64,000 nucleotides of DNA from Conexibacter woesei DSM 14684 (GCF_000025265.1 NC_013739.1:3768001-3832000); one strand, 5' to 3'; shown: positions 56,233-63,666, counted from the first letter of the stretch. Notes: a model not told the origin generated them from the letters alone. Numbers and translations are program-made.

Positions 56233-56910
56233 ATGTCGACCTCCCTCCGGACGCTTGCCACCGGCGCGCTGCTGGCCCTGAGCCTCGCCGTCGCGCCCTC
56301 CGCCGCCACCGCCGCGGACGCCCCTCCCGCCGATCCGGCGCCCGAGCAGATCGGGCAGATCGAGCAGTTCTACGAGTCGGGCGCCTGGGCGCGCGAGACG
56401 ACGCAGGTGACCGACCGCGCGACCGCCTTCCTGCGCGAGCGCATCCGCAGAGCGAGCGACCCGCGCAGGCTCGTCGCCGTCTTCGACATCGACGACACGG
56501 CGCTGTCGACGTACGACTGCATGAAGGCCGGAGCCTTCACCGACGGCCGCCGCACCGCCTGCGTCGTGCTCGACCCGCACCCGCCGATCGCGCAGACGCT
56601 GCGGCTGTTCCGCTTCGCGCAGCAGCGCAGAGTGACGGTCGCGTTCGTGACGGGCCGGCCCGAGTACGTCCGCACGACGACGCTGGCGCAGCTGCGCAAG
56701 GCCGGCTTCCGCGGCAGATACGAGCTGGTGCTGCGCCCGTCCGAGGACCACCGCAGCTCGGTCGTGCCGTTCAAGTCGAGCGCGCGCAAGCGGCTGCAGC
56801 GCGGCGGGCGGCGCGTCGTGCTGAACATCGGCGACCAGGCGAGCGACCTCGCCGGCGGCGCCGCGCAGCGCACGTTCAAGCTGCCGAACCCGATGTACAC
56901 GCTGCCGTGA
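56233..56910 (+). CDS. Secreted HAD-family acid phosphatase
   Basis: 225 aa. Signal peptide (RTLATGALLALSLAVAPSAATA). HAD subfamily IIIB (class B/OmpP4-like acid phosphatase): motif I FDIDDTALSTYD (Asp nucleophile and acid), motif II VTGRPEY (Thr), Lys in LRKAGF, and motif III NIGDQASDLAG. Probably releases phosphate from organic esters outside the cell. Rich in AGA Arg codons. It is divergent from cysK, from which it is separated by 26 bp. Confidence 0.88.
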   Translation: MSTSLRTLATGALLALSLAVAPSAATAADAPPADPAPEQIGQIEQFYESGAWARETTQVTDRATAFLRERIRRASDPRRLVAVFDIDDTALSTYDCMKAGAFTDGRRTACVVLDPHPPIAQTLRLFRFAQQRRVTVAFVTGRPEYVRTTTLAQLRKAGFRGRYELVLRPSEDHRSSVVPFKSSARKRLQRGGRRVVLNIGDQASDLAGGAAQRTFKLPNPMYTLP

Positions 56911-56968
56911 ACCGCGTGTGGCCGTTTCCTTAGAGCGGCCTCACATTCCCGATTTCGAGCGCCGTGAA

Positions 56969-56984
56969 TGTGAGTGAGGTCACA
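56969..56984 (+). promoter_or_regulatory. CRP/FNR-family binding site (exact consensus)
   Basis: TGTGA-GTGAGG-TCACA matches the TGTGA-N6-TCACA consensus exactly. Its centre is about 48 bp before the start predicted from the promoter that follows, an activator-like position. Confidence 0.6.
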
Positions 56985-56990
56985 GACCCC

Positions 56991-57018
56991 TTGCATGCGC
57001 AACGATCGTGCGAATAAT
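56991..57018 (+). promoter_or_regulatory. Predicted promoter of the PQ-loop gene
   Basis: TTGCAT (56991-56996), 16-nt spacer, AATAAT (57013-57018). AT-rich compared with its surroundings. Confidence 0.5.
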
Positions 57019-57219
57019 GGGTTCTGGGATGTGGGAGTCACCAGGCTCCCCGCACCACCTCTCCGGTCGTCTCACGAGGTCCGCCTCGCGAGGTCACGTA
57101 AGTCCCTGACGGCAGCTGCGACCGCCGCCGTCTAGATGGGCCGCCCGAACCACCTCGCATGGGGGCTGCGCTGAGCGGTCTTCGTGCTGCCCTGAACACA
57201 TTCGAGCCCCTCCGTGCCC

Positions 57220-57705
57220 ATGACACTCATCTCCATCGCCTCCTCCTTCGCGATCGTGCTCGGCTTCGCCGGCACGCTGCCCCACATCCGCACGATGGTC
57301 AAGAGCCGATCGTCCAACGGCCAGTCGCCGCTCGGCTGGATGATCGGCATAACGGTCAACGTGCTCACCGGCTACGTCAACCTTGCAGGGCTCGGCGCGC
57401 TCATGCTCGGGGTCGGAAACGTGCTCGCCGGGACGTTCTCGGCGATCGCGCTCGCCTGCGTCGTGCGCTTCCGCGGCGGCCCCGCCACCGAGGCCGCGCC
57501 GGTCGCCGCCGCGACCGCCGACCCGCGTCCGGTCGCGGCGTTCCACGAGCTGCCGACCGGCGAGTTCCACGCGATCAAGCTGATGATCGACGAGGAGCAC
57601 GCCAGGCGCGAGACGTTCCGCGCCGAGCGGGTCGACGTCGAGCGCGCGGTCGAGTCGTACGACCGGCCGGCCGAGCTGCACCGGCTGGAGGCCGTCGCGG
57701 CCTAG
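57220..57705 (+). CDS. PQ-loop/SemiSWEET-like membrane protein
   Basis: 161 aa from ATG 57220 (an in-frame GTG two codons earlier is possible). Three hydrophobic helices in the first 90 residues with LGFAGTLPHIRTMVKSRSSNG, a PQ-loop-like turn in which Gln is His, then SPLGWMIGITVNVLTGYVNLAG and VGNVLAGTFSAIALACVV; this matches the SWEET/SemiSWEET half-transporter layout. The C-terminal 70 residues are charged and cytoplasmic (MIDEEHARRETFRAERVDVERA), unlike ordinary SemiSWEET. Substrate unknown. A CRP-like site upstream fits carbon-responsive control. Confidence 0.7.
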   Translation: MTLISIASSFAIVLGFAGTLPHIRTMVKSRSSNGQSPLGWMIGITVNVLTGYVNLAGLGALMLGVGNVLAGTFSAIALACVVRFRGGPATEAAPVAAATADPRPVAAFHELPTGEFHAIKLMIDEEHARRETFRAERVDVERAVESYDRPAELHRLEAVAA

Positions 57706-58199
57706 GCGCCGCGCCGGACCGGCGGCTCGGCGCCCGCTGCGGCGAAGCGGCGGACGTAGCGCCGCTGCCACGGCGTCTCGACGGCGTGGGCGTCGTAGCG
57801 CCGCTGCCACGGCGTCTCGACGGCGTGGGCGTCGTAGTGCCGGCGGGCCCATGCCGTCGCGCCGCTGGCGGCCACGCCGCCGAGCTGCGCGATGCACGCC
57901 AACGCCGTTCCCGTGCGGCCCTTGCCGCCGCCGCAGGCGACCTCGACGCGCACGCCGTCGCGCGCGAGGCGATGCGCCTCCTCGAACGCCGCACGCGCGT
58001 CCGCCGCGTCGCGCGGCAGCCAGAAGTCCGGTCAACGCAGCCACAGGCCGGGCCACGGCGTCGCGGCGGGCGGCTTGCCGAGCAGGTAGAGCCCCCACTC
58101 CGGGTGCGGCTCCGGCGGAGCGCCCCTGCGGAGGCCGCGCCCGCGCAGGCGCGCGCCGTCCGGCAGCTCCACGACGCCCGGTCCCAGCTCCCACGCCAT
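57702..58199 (-). pseudogene. Protein-tyrosine-phosphatase family gene with internal TGA
   Basis: One reading frame from ATG 58199 (ATGA overlap with the adenosine deaminase stop) to TAG 57702, 166 codons, broken only by TGA at codon 56 (58032-58034). The frame continues directly as PDFWLPRDAADARAAFEEAH, then VEVACGGGKGRTGTALACIA, a tyrosine/dual-specificity phosphatase P-loop (CxxGxGRTG). A Trp (TGG) is expected at the TGA position in LR(W)PDFWLP, so a single base change explains it. Downstream, a 13-residue segment YDAHAVETPWQRR is duplicated. Probably inactivated recently; read-through of UGA cannot be excluded. Confidence 0.75.
57756..57833 (-). repeat. 39-bp perfect tandem duplication in the phosphatase gene
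   Basis: Two identical 39-bp copies (57756-57794 and 57795-57833) keep the frame and repeat 13 residues near the C-terminus. Identity is complete, so the duplication is recent. Confidence 0.95.
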
Positions 58200-59209
58200 C
58201 AGGCGCCGGCGCCGCTCCAGTCGTGGACGACCGCGAGCGCGCGCAGTCGCTCCTTCGTCGCCGCGTCGCAGAGCGCACCCGCGACGCCCGCGTCGAAGAG
58301 CGCGCGCGGATCGGCGCCGAGCGAGCGCGCCGCGGCGTGCTCAGAGGCGAGGTCGCAGGCGAAGAACGTCGGATCGTCGGTGTTGACCGTGCACGGGACA
58401 CCGGCCGCCAGCAGCGCCGGCAGCTGATGAGCGGTGACCGCCTCGACGACGCCGAGCCGGACGTTCGAGAGGACGCAGACGTCGAGCACCATGCCGCGGT
58501 CGGCCAGCTCGCGCAGCAGGCCCGGGTCCTCGACCGCGCGCACCCCGTGGCGGATGCGGTCGGGCGCGAGCGTGTCGAGCGCGCCGCGGATCGACGCGGG
58601 GCCGGCGACCTCGCCCGCGTGCGGGACCGAGCCGAGGCCGCCCGCGCGGGCGATCGCGAACGCCGGCGCGTACGGCTCCGGCGGGAACTGCGCTTCGAGC
58701 CCGCCGAGGCCGAGCGCGACGATCCCGCGGTCCTTGTAGCGGACGGCGTGCTCGGCGGTCGCGATCGCGACGTCGAGGTCGACGCCGCGCGTGATGTCGG
58801 GCGTCAGGCGGACCTCGATCCCGACCTCCTCGCGCGCCGCCTGGACGCCGTCGGTGAAGCCGGTGAAGACGGTCTCGAGATCGATCCCCTGCTCGGTCAG
58901 CTTGTCCGTCGGCGAGAAGATCGCCTCCAGGTAGACCGCACCCTGTGCCTGCGCGCGGCGTGCATAGTCGACGACCAGCTCGCGGTAGTCCTGCTCGGTC
59001 TGGAGCGCGGGCGTCGTCGCGAACCACGCCTCGATGAAGTGGTCGAAGTCGCGGAAGCGCATGAACTCGGCCAGCTGCTCGACGGTCGCGACCGGCAGCG
59101 CGAAGCCGTTGCGTCTGGCAGCCGCGAGCAGCGCGGCGGGCGAGACGGCGCCTTCGAGGTGGACGTGCAGCTCGATCTTCGGGTAGCCGGCGTCGCGCGT
59201 GTCGCTCAT
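58199..59209 (-). CDS. add: Adenosine deaminase family protein
   Basis: 336 aa from ATG 59209; the frame runs further up through another gene's 5' end. Amidohydrolase fold: KIELHVHLEGA (zinc His pair, about 11-21), GSVPHAGEVAGP (His and catalytic Glu), RIRHGVRAVEDP, and NTDDPTFFACDLASEHAAA (zinc Asp). Deaminates adenosine or a related compound such as adenine or 6-aminodeoxyfutalosine. Since a full men pathway exists, a futalosine role is unlikely. The distal gene overlapped by it is the broken phosphatase. Confidence 0.88.
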   Translation of the reverse strand: MSDTRDAGYPKIELHVHLEGAVSPAALLAAARRNGFALPVATVEQLAEFMRFRDFDHFIEAWFATTPALQTEQDYRELVVDYARRAQAQGAVYLEAIFSPTDKLTEQGIDLETVFTGFTDGVQAAREEVGIEVRLTPDITRGVDLDVAIATAEHAVRYKDRGIVALGLGGLEAQFPPEPYAPAFAIARAGGLGSVPHAGEVAGPASIRGALDTLAPDRIRHGVRAVEDPGLLRELADRGMVLDVCVLSNVRLGVVEAVTAHQLPALLAAGVPCTVNTDDPTFFACDLASEHAAARSLGADPRALFDAGVAGALCDAATKERLRALAVVHDWSGAGA

Positions 59210-59247
59210 GGCGGCGGACCCTAACAGCGGCCTGTCAAGATCCCAGC

Positions 59248-60294
59248 GTGACGCTCTTCCCCGCCGGCATCGGCCGGCGCGACGACCTCGACGCCGAGCT
59301 GGCCACACTGCGCGACGCGCTCGGCGAGCCCGGCCTCTCCCCTGCGCGCGTGCTCTCGCAGCACAGCGGCGTCTGGCTCGTGGCCGAGCCCGACGCGCCG
59401 GAGCCGCGGCTCGTGCACGCCCGCGCGCGGCTCAGAGACGAGGCCGAGGGGCCGCCGGTGACCGGCGACTGGGTCGCGCTCGACGGCGGCGACGCGATCG
59501 CCGGCGTGCTGCCGCGCCACGGCGCGGTCGTGCGGCGCGCGGTCGGCGAGGGACGCGCCGAGCGCCAGGTGCTGGCCGCGAACGTCGAGCTGGCGCTCGT
59601 CGCCGAGCCGCTGCCGGAGCCGAACGAGCGGCGCGCGGAGCGGCTGGCGGCGATCGCCGGAGCGGGCGAGGTGCCGGTCGCGCTGGTGCTGACGAAGGCC
59701 GACCTCGACGACGACGCCGACGCGACCGCGCTGCGGCTCGGGCGCGACCTCGGGCTGCCGGACGCGATCGCGGTGAGCGTGCGGACCGGCGACGGGATCG
59801 GGATCGTCCGCAGCCTGCTGCCGCCCGGCTCGACCGCGGTCCTGCTCGGTCCCTCCGGCGCCGGCAAGTCGACGCTCGTCAACGCGCTGCTGGGCGAGGA
59901 GCGCCAGGCGGTCGGCGACGTGCGCGCATCCGACAAACGCGGCCGCCACACGACCGTCACGCGCGAGCTGCTGTCGCTGCCCAACGGCGGCCTGCTGATC
60001 GACACGCCCGGGATGCGCGAGGTCGGGATGTGGGACGGCGGCGTCGACGACACCTTCGACGACGTCGCCGAGCTGGCGGCCGGCTGCCGCTTCGCCGACT
60101 GCCAGCACGACAGCGAGCCCGACTGCGCCGTCCGCGGCGTCGTCGCGCCCGAACGGCTGGAGGCGTGGCGCAAGCTCGCCAGAGAGCAGGCGTGGGTCGA
60201 CGACAGACGCGCCGCCGCGCGCGAGCGCGAGAGACTCGGCCGCTCCTACCGCGGCATCCAGCGCGAGGCGCGCTGGGTCAAGGGCGACGAGTGA
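59248..60294 (+). CDS. rsgA: Ribosome small-subunit GTPase RsgA (YjeQ/EngC)
   Basis: Circularly permuted GTPase that helps mature the 30S subunit. It has 348 aa from GTG 59248. Order G4-G1-G3 as required: TKAD (about 149-152), GPSGAGKSTLVN (about 207-218), DTPGM (about 252-256). N-terminal OB-like barrel (TGDWVALDGGDAIAGVLPRH) and C-terminal zinc site CRFADCQHDSEPDC are present. Four nt separate its stop from the GNAT start. Confidence 0.95.
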   Translation: MTLFPAGIGRRDDLDAELATLRDALGEPGLSPARVLSQHSGVWLVAEPDAPEPRLVHARARLRDEAEGPPVTGDWVALDGGDAIAGVLPRHGAVVRRAVGEGRAERQVLAANVELALVAEPLPEPNERRAERLAAIAGAGEVPVALVLTKADLDDDADATALRLGRDLGLPDAIAVSVRTGDGIGIVRSLLPPGSTAVLLGPSGAGKSTLVNALLGEERQAVGDVRASDKRGRHTTVTRELLSLPNGGLLIDTPGMREVGMWDGGVDDTFDDVAELAAGCRFADCQHDSEPDCAVRGVVAPERLEAWRKLAREQAWVDDRRAAARERERLGRSYRGIQREARWVKGDE

Positions 60295-60298
60295 CCGC

Positions 60299-60832
60299 AT
60301 GAGCCTCGGACTGCGCCCCGAGCGCCAGGAGGACCATGCCGCCGCGCGGCGCGTGCACGAGCGTGCGTTCCCGACGGCGGCCGAGGCCGACCTGGTCGAC
60401 GCGCTGCGCGCCGAGGGCGCCGTCGTGCCGGAGCTGTGCCTCGTGGCGGTCGAGCGCGGCGCCGAGCGAGTCCTCGGCCACATCGTCTTCAGCCGCGCGC
60501 GGCTCGACAGCGGAGTCCCGCTGCTCGTGCTCGCCCCGGTCGCCGTCGACCCGGACGCGCAGCGCCGCGGGATCGGCGGCGCGCTCGTGCGCGAGGCGCT
60601 GCGACGCGCGCCGGCCGCCGCGCCCGGCGTCCCGCTCGTCTCCGTCCTCGGCCATGCGGACTACTACCCACGCTTCGGCTTCGAGCCGGCCGCCCCGCTC
60701 GGCATCCGTGCGCCGTTCGACGTCCCGGACGACGCGTGGATGGCGTTCAGACTGCCGGCGTACCCGCCGCCGGACCAGCCCGCACCCACCGGCGTCGTCG
60801 TCTACGCCGACGCGTTCGCCGCCGTCTCCTGA
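60299..60832 (+). CDS. GNAT-family N-acetyltransferase (YhbS-like)
   Basis: 177 aa. Acetyl-CoA-binding motif VAVDPDAQRRGIGGALVREAL (about 80-100), preceded by LVLAPV, then VLGHADYYPRFGFEPA (about 120-135), the standard YhbS/predicted acetyltransferase end of the fold. Substrate unknown. It is coupled to rsgA and convergent with the low-GC island; the left 25-bp repeat begins 6 nt after its stop. Confidence 0.88.
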   Translation: MSLGLRPERQEDHAAARRVHERAFPTAAEADLVDALRAEGAVVPELCLVAVERGAERVLGHIVFSRARLDSGVPLLVLAPVAVDPDAQRRGIGGALVREALRRAPAAAPGVPLVSVLGHADYYPRFGFEPAAPLGIRAPFDVPDDAWMAFRLPAYPPPDQPAPTGVVVYADAFAAVS

Positions 60833-60837
60833 CGACG

Positions 60838-60862
60838 CGCTCAGATGTAGTACATCGCCGCG
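60838..60862. repeat. Left 25-bp direct repeat of the island (att-like)
   Basis: Identical to 62839-62863. It contains the palindrome GATGTA-G-TACATC (60844-60856). This copy is not part of any gene; the right copy is the last codons of rrf2. Confidence 0.9.
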
Positions 60863-60958
60863 TCGCTCCGTCGTACAGCCAGCGGCGTTACCGTCGCGAT
60901 GGTGGACGCTTGCGCCGCTATGTGGCGACGCGAGTCCCAGAGCAGACCAGGGTATGGA
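60863..60958 (-). other. Left end of the island, no gene seen
   Basis: 96 bp between the left direct repeat and the stop of the DUF4276 gene. No ORF, clear hairpin or integrase remnant is visible. Confidence 0.5.
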
Positions 60959-61546
60959 TCAGACGCCAAGCGTGCGGAGAGTGGTTCGCAAATCAGAGAT
61001 GAACGCGTTCAATGACGGCGCGATCCTACCCGCCCGATAAAGGTCCATCGCCGATACGATCTCTTCGGCAAATTCGGCCCCGCCTTGCGTCACGATCTGC
61101 CCGCCTCTTTCGAGAGCTTTTACGAGGCGCGCCTTCCATTCCTTCCGAGTCCGGACCCTTCCACCTTCGGGTTCGTGCCCAAACGTCTCCGCAAACGAGA
61201 CAGGGTCCGCCAACAGCCAGCGCTCGACATATGGATCCGGAACACCGCACACGCTGACCGGAATCACATCTCGATCCAGGACCGCGTCGATCTGTCTCCT
61301 CCGCGACGCGACGCCTTCGGCGTTTGCGTCGATCATGATCACGAGAATGTCTGGTGCGCCGCCAGAGCGCTTGAGAACACTCTGGAATGCCGCGAGCTCC
61401 GATCGCAAACGAGGGATTCCGAACTTCGCGGTGGGGACGTTGAGCGTGACGGCGACGCCTTCCTCACGAGCACACCGGTTGATCATCGCTCGACCGAAAC
61501 TCTCGTGTCCTGCGTCTTCGCAGAACAAATCAACTCGATACGTCAT
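60959..61546 (-). CDS. DUF4276 protein, TOPRIM-like (probable defence effector)
   Basis: 195 aa. Pattern of the DUF4276 family: LFCEDAGHESFGRAMI (acidic E10/E15 of a TOPRIM-like motif 1), DILVIMIDANAEG (D73-x-N75, in place of the usual DxD), and DPYVERWLLADP (the conserved ExWLLAD, E108). The ATG follows the ATPase stop by only 2 nt, so it is translationally coupled. In OLD- and PARIS-type defence systems an ABC-like ATPase works with a TOPRIM nuclease; this separate pair is organised the same way. GC content is visibly lower than in the flanks. The DxN change could affect metal binding. Confidence 0.68.
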   Translation of the reverse strand: MTYRVDLFCEDAGHESFGRAMINRCAREEGVAVTLNVPTAKFGIPRLRSELAAFQSVLKRSGGAPDILVIMIDANAEGVASRRRQIDAVLDRDVIPVSVCGVPDPYVERWLLADPVSFAETFGHEPEGGRVRTRKEWKARLVKALERGGQIVTQGGAEFAEEIVSAMDLYRAGRIAPSLNAFISDLRTTLRTLGV

Positions 61547-61548
61547 AT

Positions 61549-62799
61549 TCAGACGTCGAGCCAGCCTCGACGGACCAGCGCAGAGATCTTGTCCGATTCG
61601 TCCGGCTCAATGAGCAACTCGTCAACTGCCTGGTCCTGCCAGAGCCCAAAGTCCCGGTGCGGTCTGATGACGGTCTTGTGGCCGCTCCGCCCGACGCTGA
61701 ACAGCCCAATATCCGTTTCGGCATCCCGGGCCCGCTCCAGAATCGCAGCCACGAAACCGGGTGAGTGTGTCGTCACGACCAGTTGAGCTGAGCCACGTCG
61801 GGTCACGGAAGCAAGCAACTCAGCGATCCGGTCCAGTCGCTGCGGCTGAACACCATTCTCGGGCTCCTCAAACGCAACGAGCCCACTGCGAGCGGTAACC
61901 GCGATCGCGCAGAGGGCGAGTACCCGAAGAGTGCCCTCCGATACCACTCGTGACGAAAAGGTAGTCCCGTCCTGCTCGATCTGAATATCGAGTGTGCCAC
62001 GCTTCGTGTCGAGATCGACGTCGAGGCTGCCGATCGCTGGGATCACCGACTTCAGGGCCCGATGCACTGCTTCAAACGCTGGGCCGTTGCGTGTCTTGAG
62101 CCCGTAGAGAAAGGGAGCCAGATGCTCTCCATTCACGCCGATGTCGGGAACCTCGCGAGGCGGCGCTGCAGCACGCATGGTTGTGCCTGGATCCAGGTAG
62201 TACGTGCGCCACTGTCGAAACTCTGCCCGCAGACTGTCAAACAGCGGATAGGGCGTCCCTGAAAGCCGGGCGTCCGAAAGCCACGTGTGATTCGTCGCAC
62301 GCTCCTCCAGCGGCGGCCGCCCTCCGCTACCAGAACGCCGAATGAGAATTCGATCGTCTTGTGCTTCGATGCGCGCGCTGTCTTTCGGCTGCCAGTCCTT
62401 TGTGAGTCGCGCGAGATATTCATCCGCAAGGGCAAGCACGCCGGTGTCTGGATCGATCTCGACTCCCAGCCGATACCGCACACGCTCAAGCAACGCTCTT
62501 GTGTCAGCTCTGTCGATCGCGACGTCAGCCTCGATCTCGAATCTCGCAGAGTTCTGCACCATGAGCTCTGCGAGTCCTCCCGACGGAAAGGTGAACGCCT
62601 CGGTAGGAAAGCCACGAATCGGAGAATCGAGCGCGTCCGCAAGCGTTCGCTGAGTTCCGGAGCGAGCCAGCATCTGGAACGCGTCGAGAACGTTGCTCTT
62701 ACCTGCGGCGTTCGGACCGGCAAGTACTGCGAGACGAGGCAGTTCCAGTTCGACGTCGACCAGGGACTTGAACCCTCTGATGTGGATGCGTTGCAGCAC
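61549..62799 (-). CDS. OLD/AAA_21-type ATPase (probable defence sensor)
   Basis: 416 aa. RecF/SMC-like ABC ATPase: IRGFKSLVDVELEL at the N-terminus, Walker A GPNAAGKSNVL (about 28-38), signature SEGTLRVLAL (about 287-296), Walker B LVAFEEPENGVQP (about 308-320), and H-loop VVTTHSPGF (about 345-353). No fused TOPRIM domain, so the DUF4276 gene right behind it is the likely partner. GTG start at 62799. About 58% GC in the two lines counted, against over 70% in neighbours, and it lies between 25-bp direct repeats. Confidence 0.82.
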   Translation of the reverse strand: MLQRIHIRGFKSLVDVELELPRLAVLAGPNAAGKSNVLDAFQMLARSGTQRTLADALDSPIRGFPTEAFTFPSGGLAELMVQNSARFEIEADVAIDRADTRALLERVRYRLGVEIDPDTGVLALADEYLARLTKDWQPKDSARIEAQDDRILIRRSGSGGRPPLEERATNHTWLSDARLSGTPYPLFDSLRAEFRQWRTYYLDPGTTMRAAAPPREVPDIGVNGEHLAPFLYGLKTRNGPAFEAVHRALKSVIPAIGSLDVDLDTKRGTLDIQIEQDGTTFSSRVVSEGTLRVLALCAIAVTARSGLVAFEEPENGVQPQRLDRIAELLASVTRRGSAQLVVTTHSPGFVAAILERARDAETDIGLFSVGRSGHKTVIRPHRDFGLWQDQAVDELLIEPDESDKISALVRRGWLDV

Positions 62800-62838
62800 C
62801 TGGACATCTTCGCCTATCGAGCGGCGTTTTGTAACGGA

Positions 62839-62863
62839 CGCTCAGATGTAGTACATCGCCGCG
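62839..62863. repeat. Right 25-bp direct repeat of the island (att-like)
   Basis: Contains the rrf2 stop codon and its last seven codons or so (coding AMYYI). Identical to 60838-60862; the distance between copies is 2001 bp. Confidence 0.9.
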
Positions 62864-63234
62864 CCGGCGTCGCGCGCCTCGCGCTCGATCACGTCGGCGA
62901 CGGTCGTCTGCGCGAGGACGGCGCGGGCGGCGGCGGCGGCCTCGGCGAAGACGCCCTCGGCGTCGGCGCCGAATGCGCCGTCGAGCAGCTCGACGATCTC
63001 CAGCACGGTGATCTCGCCCGGCTCCCTCGCGAAGCTGTAGCCACCCTTGACGCCGCGCTGGGACTTCAGCACGCCGGCGCGGCGCAGGACCGCGAACAGC
63101 TGCTCGAGGAACTGGACCGGAATCTCCCGCCGGCGGGCCAGCTCGGCGATCGGCACCGGACCTGAGCCGCCGAGGCGGCCGAGCTCCGTGAGCGCCCGCA
63201 GCGCGTAGGGGGATTTGGTCGTGATCGAGATCAT
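62842..63234 (-). CDS. Rrf2-family transcriptional regulator
   Basis: 130 aa from ATG 63234. Winged helix of Rrf2/IscR/CymR type: ITTKSPYALRALTELGRLG, then IPVQFLEQLFAVLRRAGVLKSQRGVKGGYSFAREP. The three cluster Cys of IscR are absent, so it should not bind an Fe-S cluster; a CymR- or NsrR-unlike mode is likely. Its last codons form the right direct repeat of the island, so the insertion left the gene intact. A perfect palindrome separates it from the VanZ gene. Confidence 0.88.
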   Translation of the reverse strand: MISITTKSPYALRALTELGRLGGSGPVPIAELARRREIPVQFLEQLFAVLRRAGVLKSQRGVKGGYSFAREPGEITVLEIVELLDGAFGADAEGVFAEAAAAARAVLAQTTVADVIEREARDAGAAMYYI

Positions 63235-63245
63235 CGGCGGTTGCC

Positions 63246-63261
63246 TACCATCAGGATGGTA
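63246..63261. promoter_or_regulatory. 16-bp palindrome between rrf2 and the VanZ gene
   Basis: TACCATC-AG-GATGGTA is perfectly symmetric and reads TACCAT (a -10 form) in both directions. It ends on the A of the VanZ ATG and lies 12 bp upstream of the rrf2 ATG. It is a likely operator for the Rrf2 protein. Confidence 0.6.
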
Positions 63262-63656
63262 TGTCACCGACACGACGGCTTGCGGACTGGATCGGTCGAT
63301 TTGGTCCGCCACTCGCCCTGATGGGCGTCATCTTCTTCCTCTCGGCCCAGCCGAACCTCAGAACCGAGCTGGGCACGATCGACCTGGTCGGCCGCAAGGT
63401 CGTCCACGCCGTCGAGTACGGCCTGCTGTTCCTGCTCTGGCTGCGCGCGCTCGGCTGGAGTGGCCGAGCGGCCTGGTGGGCGGCCGCGATCGCCGTCGGC
63501 TACGCGATCAGCGACGAGTTCCACCAGACGTTCGTCGACGGCCGCTCAGGCCACCCGCGCGACGTCGCGATCGACTCCGCCGGCATCCTGATCGCCGCAC
63601 TCGTCACGTGGCGGCTGCGCGTGCGGGCGCGGGCGCAGCGACGCGTCCTGGCGTAG
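63261..63656 (+). CDS. VanZ-family membrane protein
   Basis: 131 aa, four TM helices (PLALMGVIFFLSAQP; HAVEYGLLFLLWLRALG; AAWWAAAIAVGYAIS; DSAGILIAALVTWRL). The VanZ hallmark segments are present: FLSAQPNL, KVVHAVEYGLL, and ISDEFHQTFVDGRSGHPRDVAIDSAG. Function in most bacteria is unknown; VanZ gives low teicoplanin resistance in enterococci. The transcript is probably leaderless, since the operator overlaps the start codon. Confidence 0.88.
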   Translation: MSPTRRLADWIGRFGPPLALMGVIFFLSAQPNLRTELGTIDLVGRKVVHAVEYGLLFLLWLRALGWSGRAAWWAAAIAVGYAISDEFHQTFVDGRSGHPRDVAIDSAGILIAALVTWRLRVRARAQRRVLA

Positions 63657-63666
63657 CGATCGTCGT

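Larger units (their letters stand above)
56911..57219 (+). other. 309-bp intergenic region with CRP-like site and long 5' leader
   Basis: No gene is supported here. It holds a 9-bp inverted repeat CTCACATTC/GAATGTGAG (56940-56974, 17-nt spacer), an exact CRP-type site, a -35/-10 pair near 57000, then about 195 nt of probable leader before the PQ-loop gene, with small stems such as GGGAG/CTCCC (57033-57050). No known riboswitch was recognised. Confidence 0.5.

Noticed and set aside
57025-57219. Possible riboswitch before the PQ-loop gene
   Set aside because: Stems are short and no known aptamer consensus could be matched; kept only as a leader of unknown role.
57038-57226. Short minus ORF in the 309-bp gap
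   Set aside because: Arg/Gly-rich, no ribosome site, and it covers the predicted leader of the PQ-loop gene.
58199-59209. Adenosine deaminase homologue as a futalosine-pathway enzyme
   Set aside because: A classical men pathway is present in the same window and no mqn gene was seen.
60838-62863. Insertion sequence with target-site duplication
   Set aside because: No transposase or terminal inverted repeats, and 25 bp is too long for a usual duplication; a site-specific insertion fits better.
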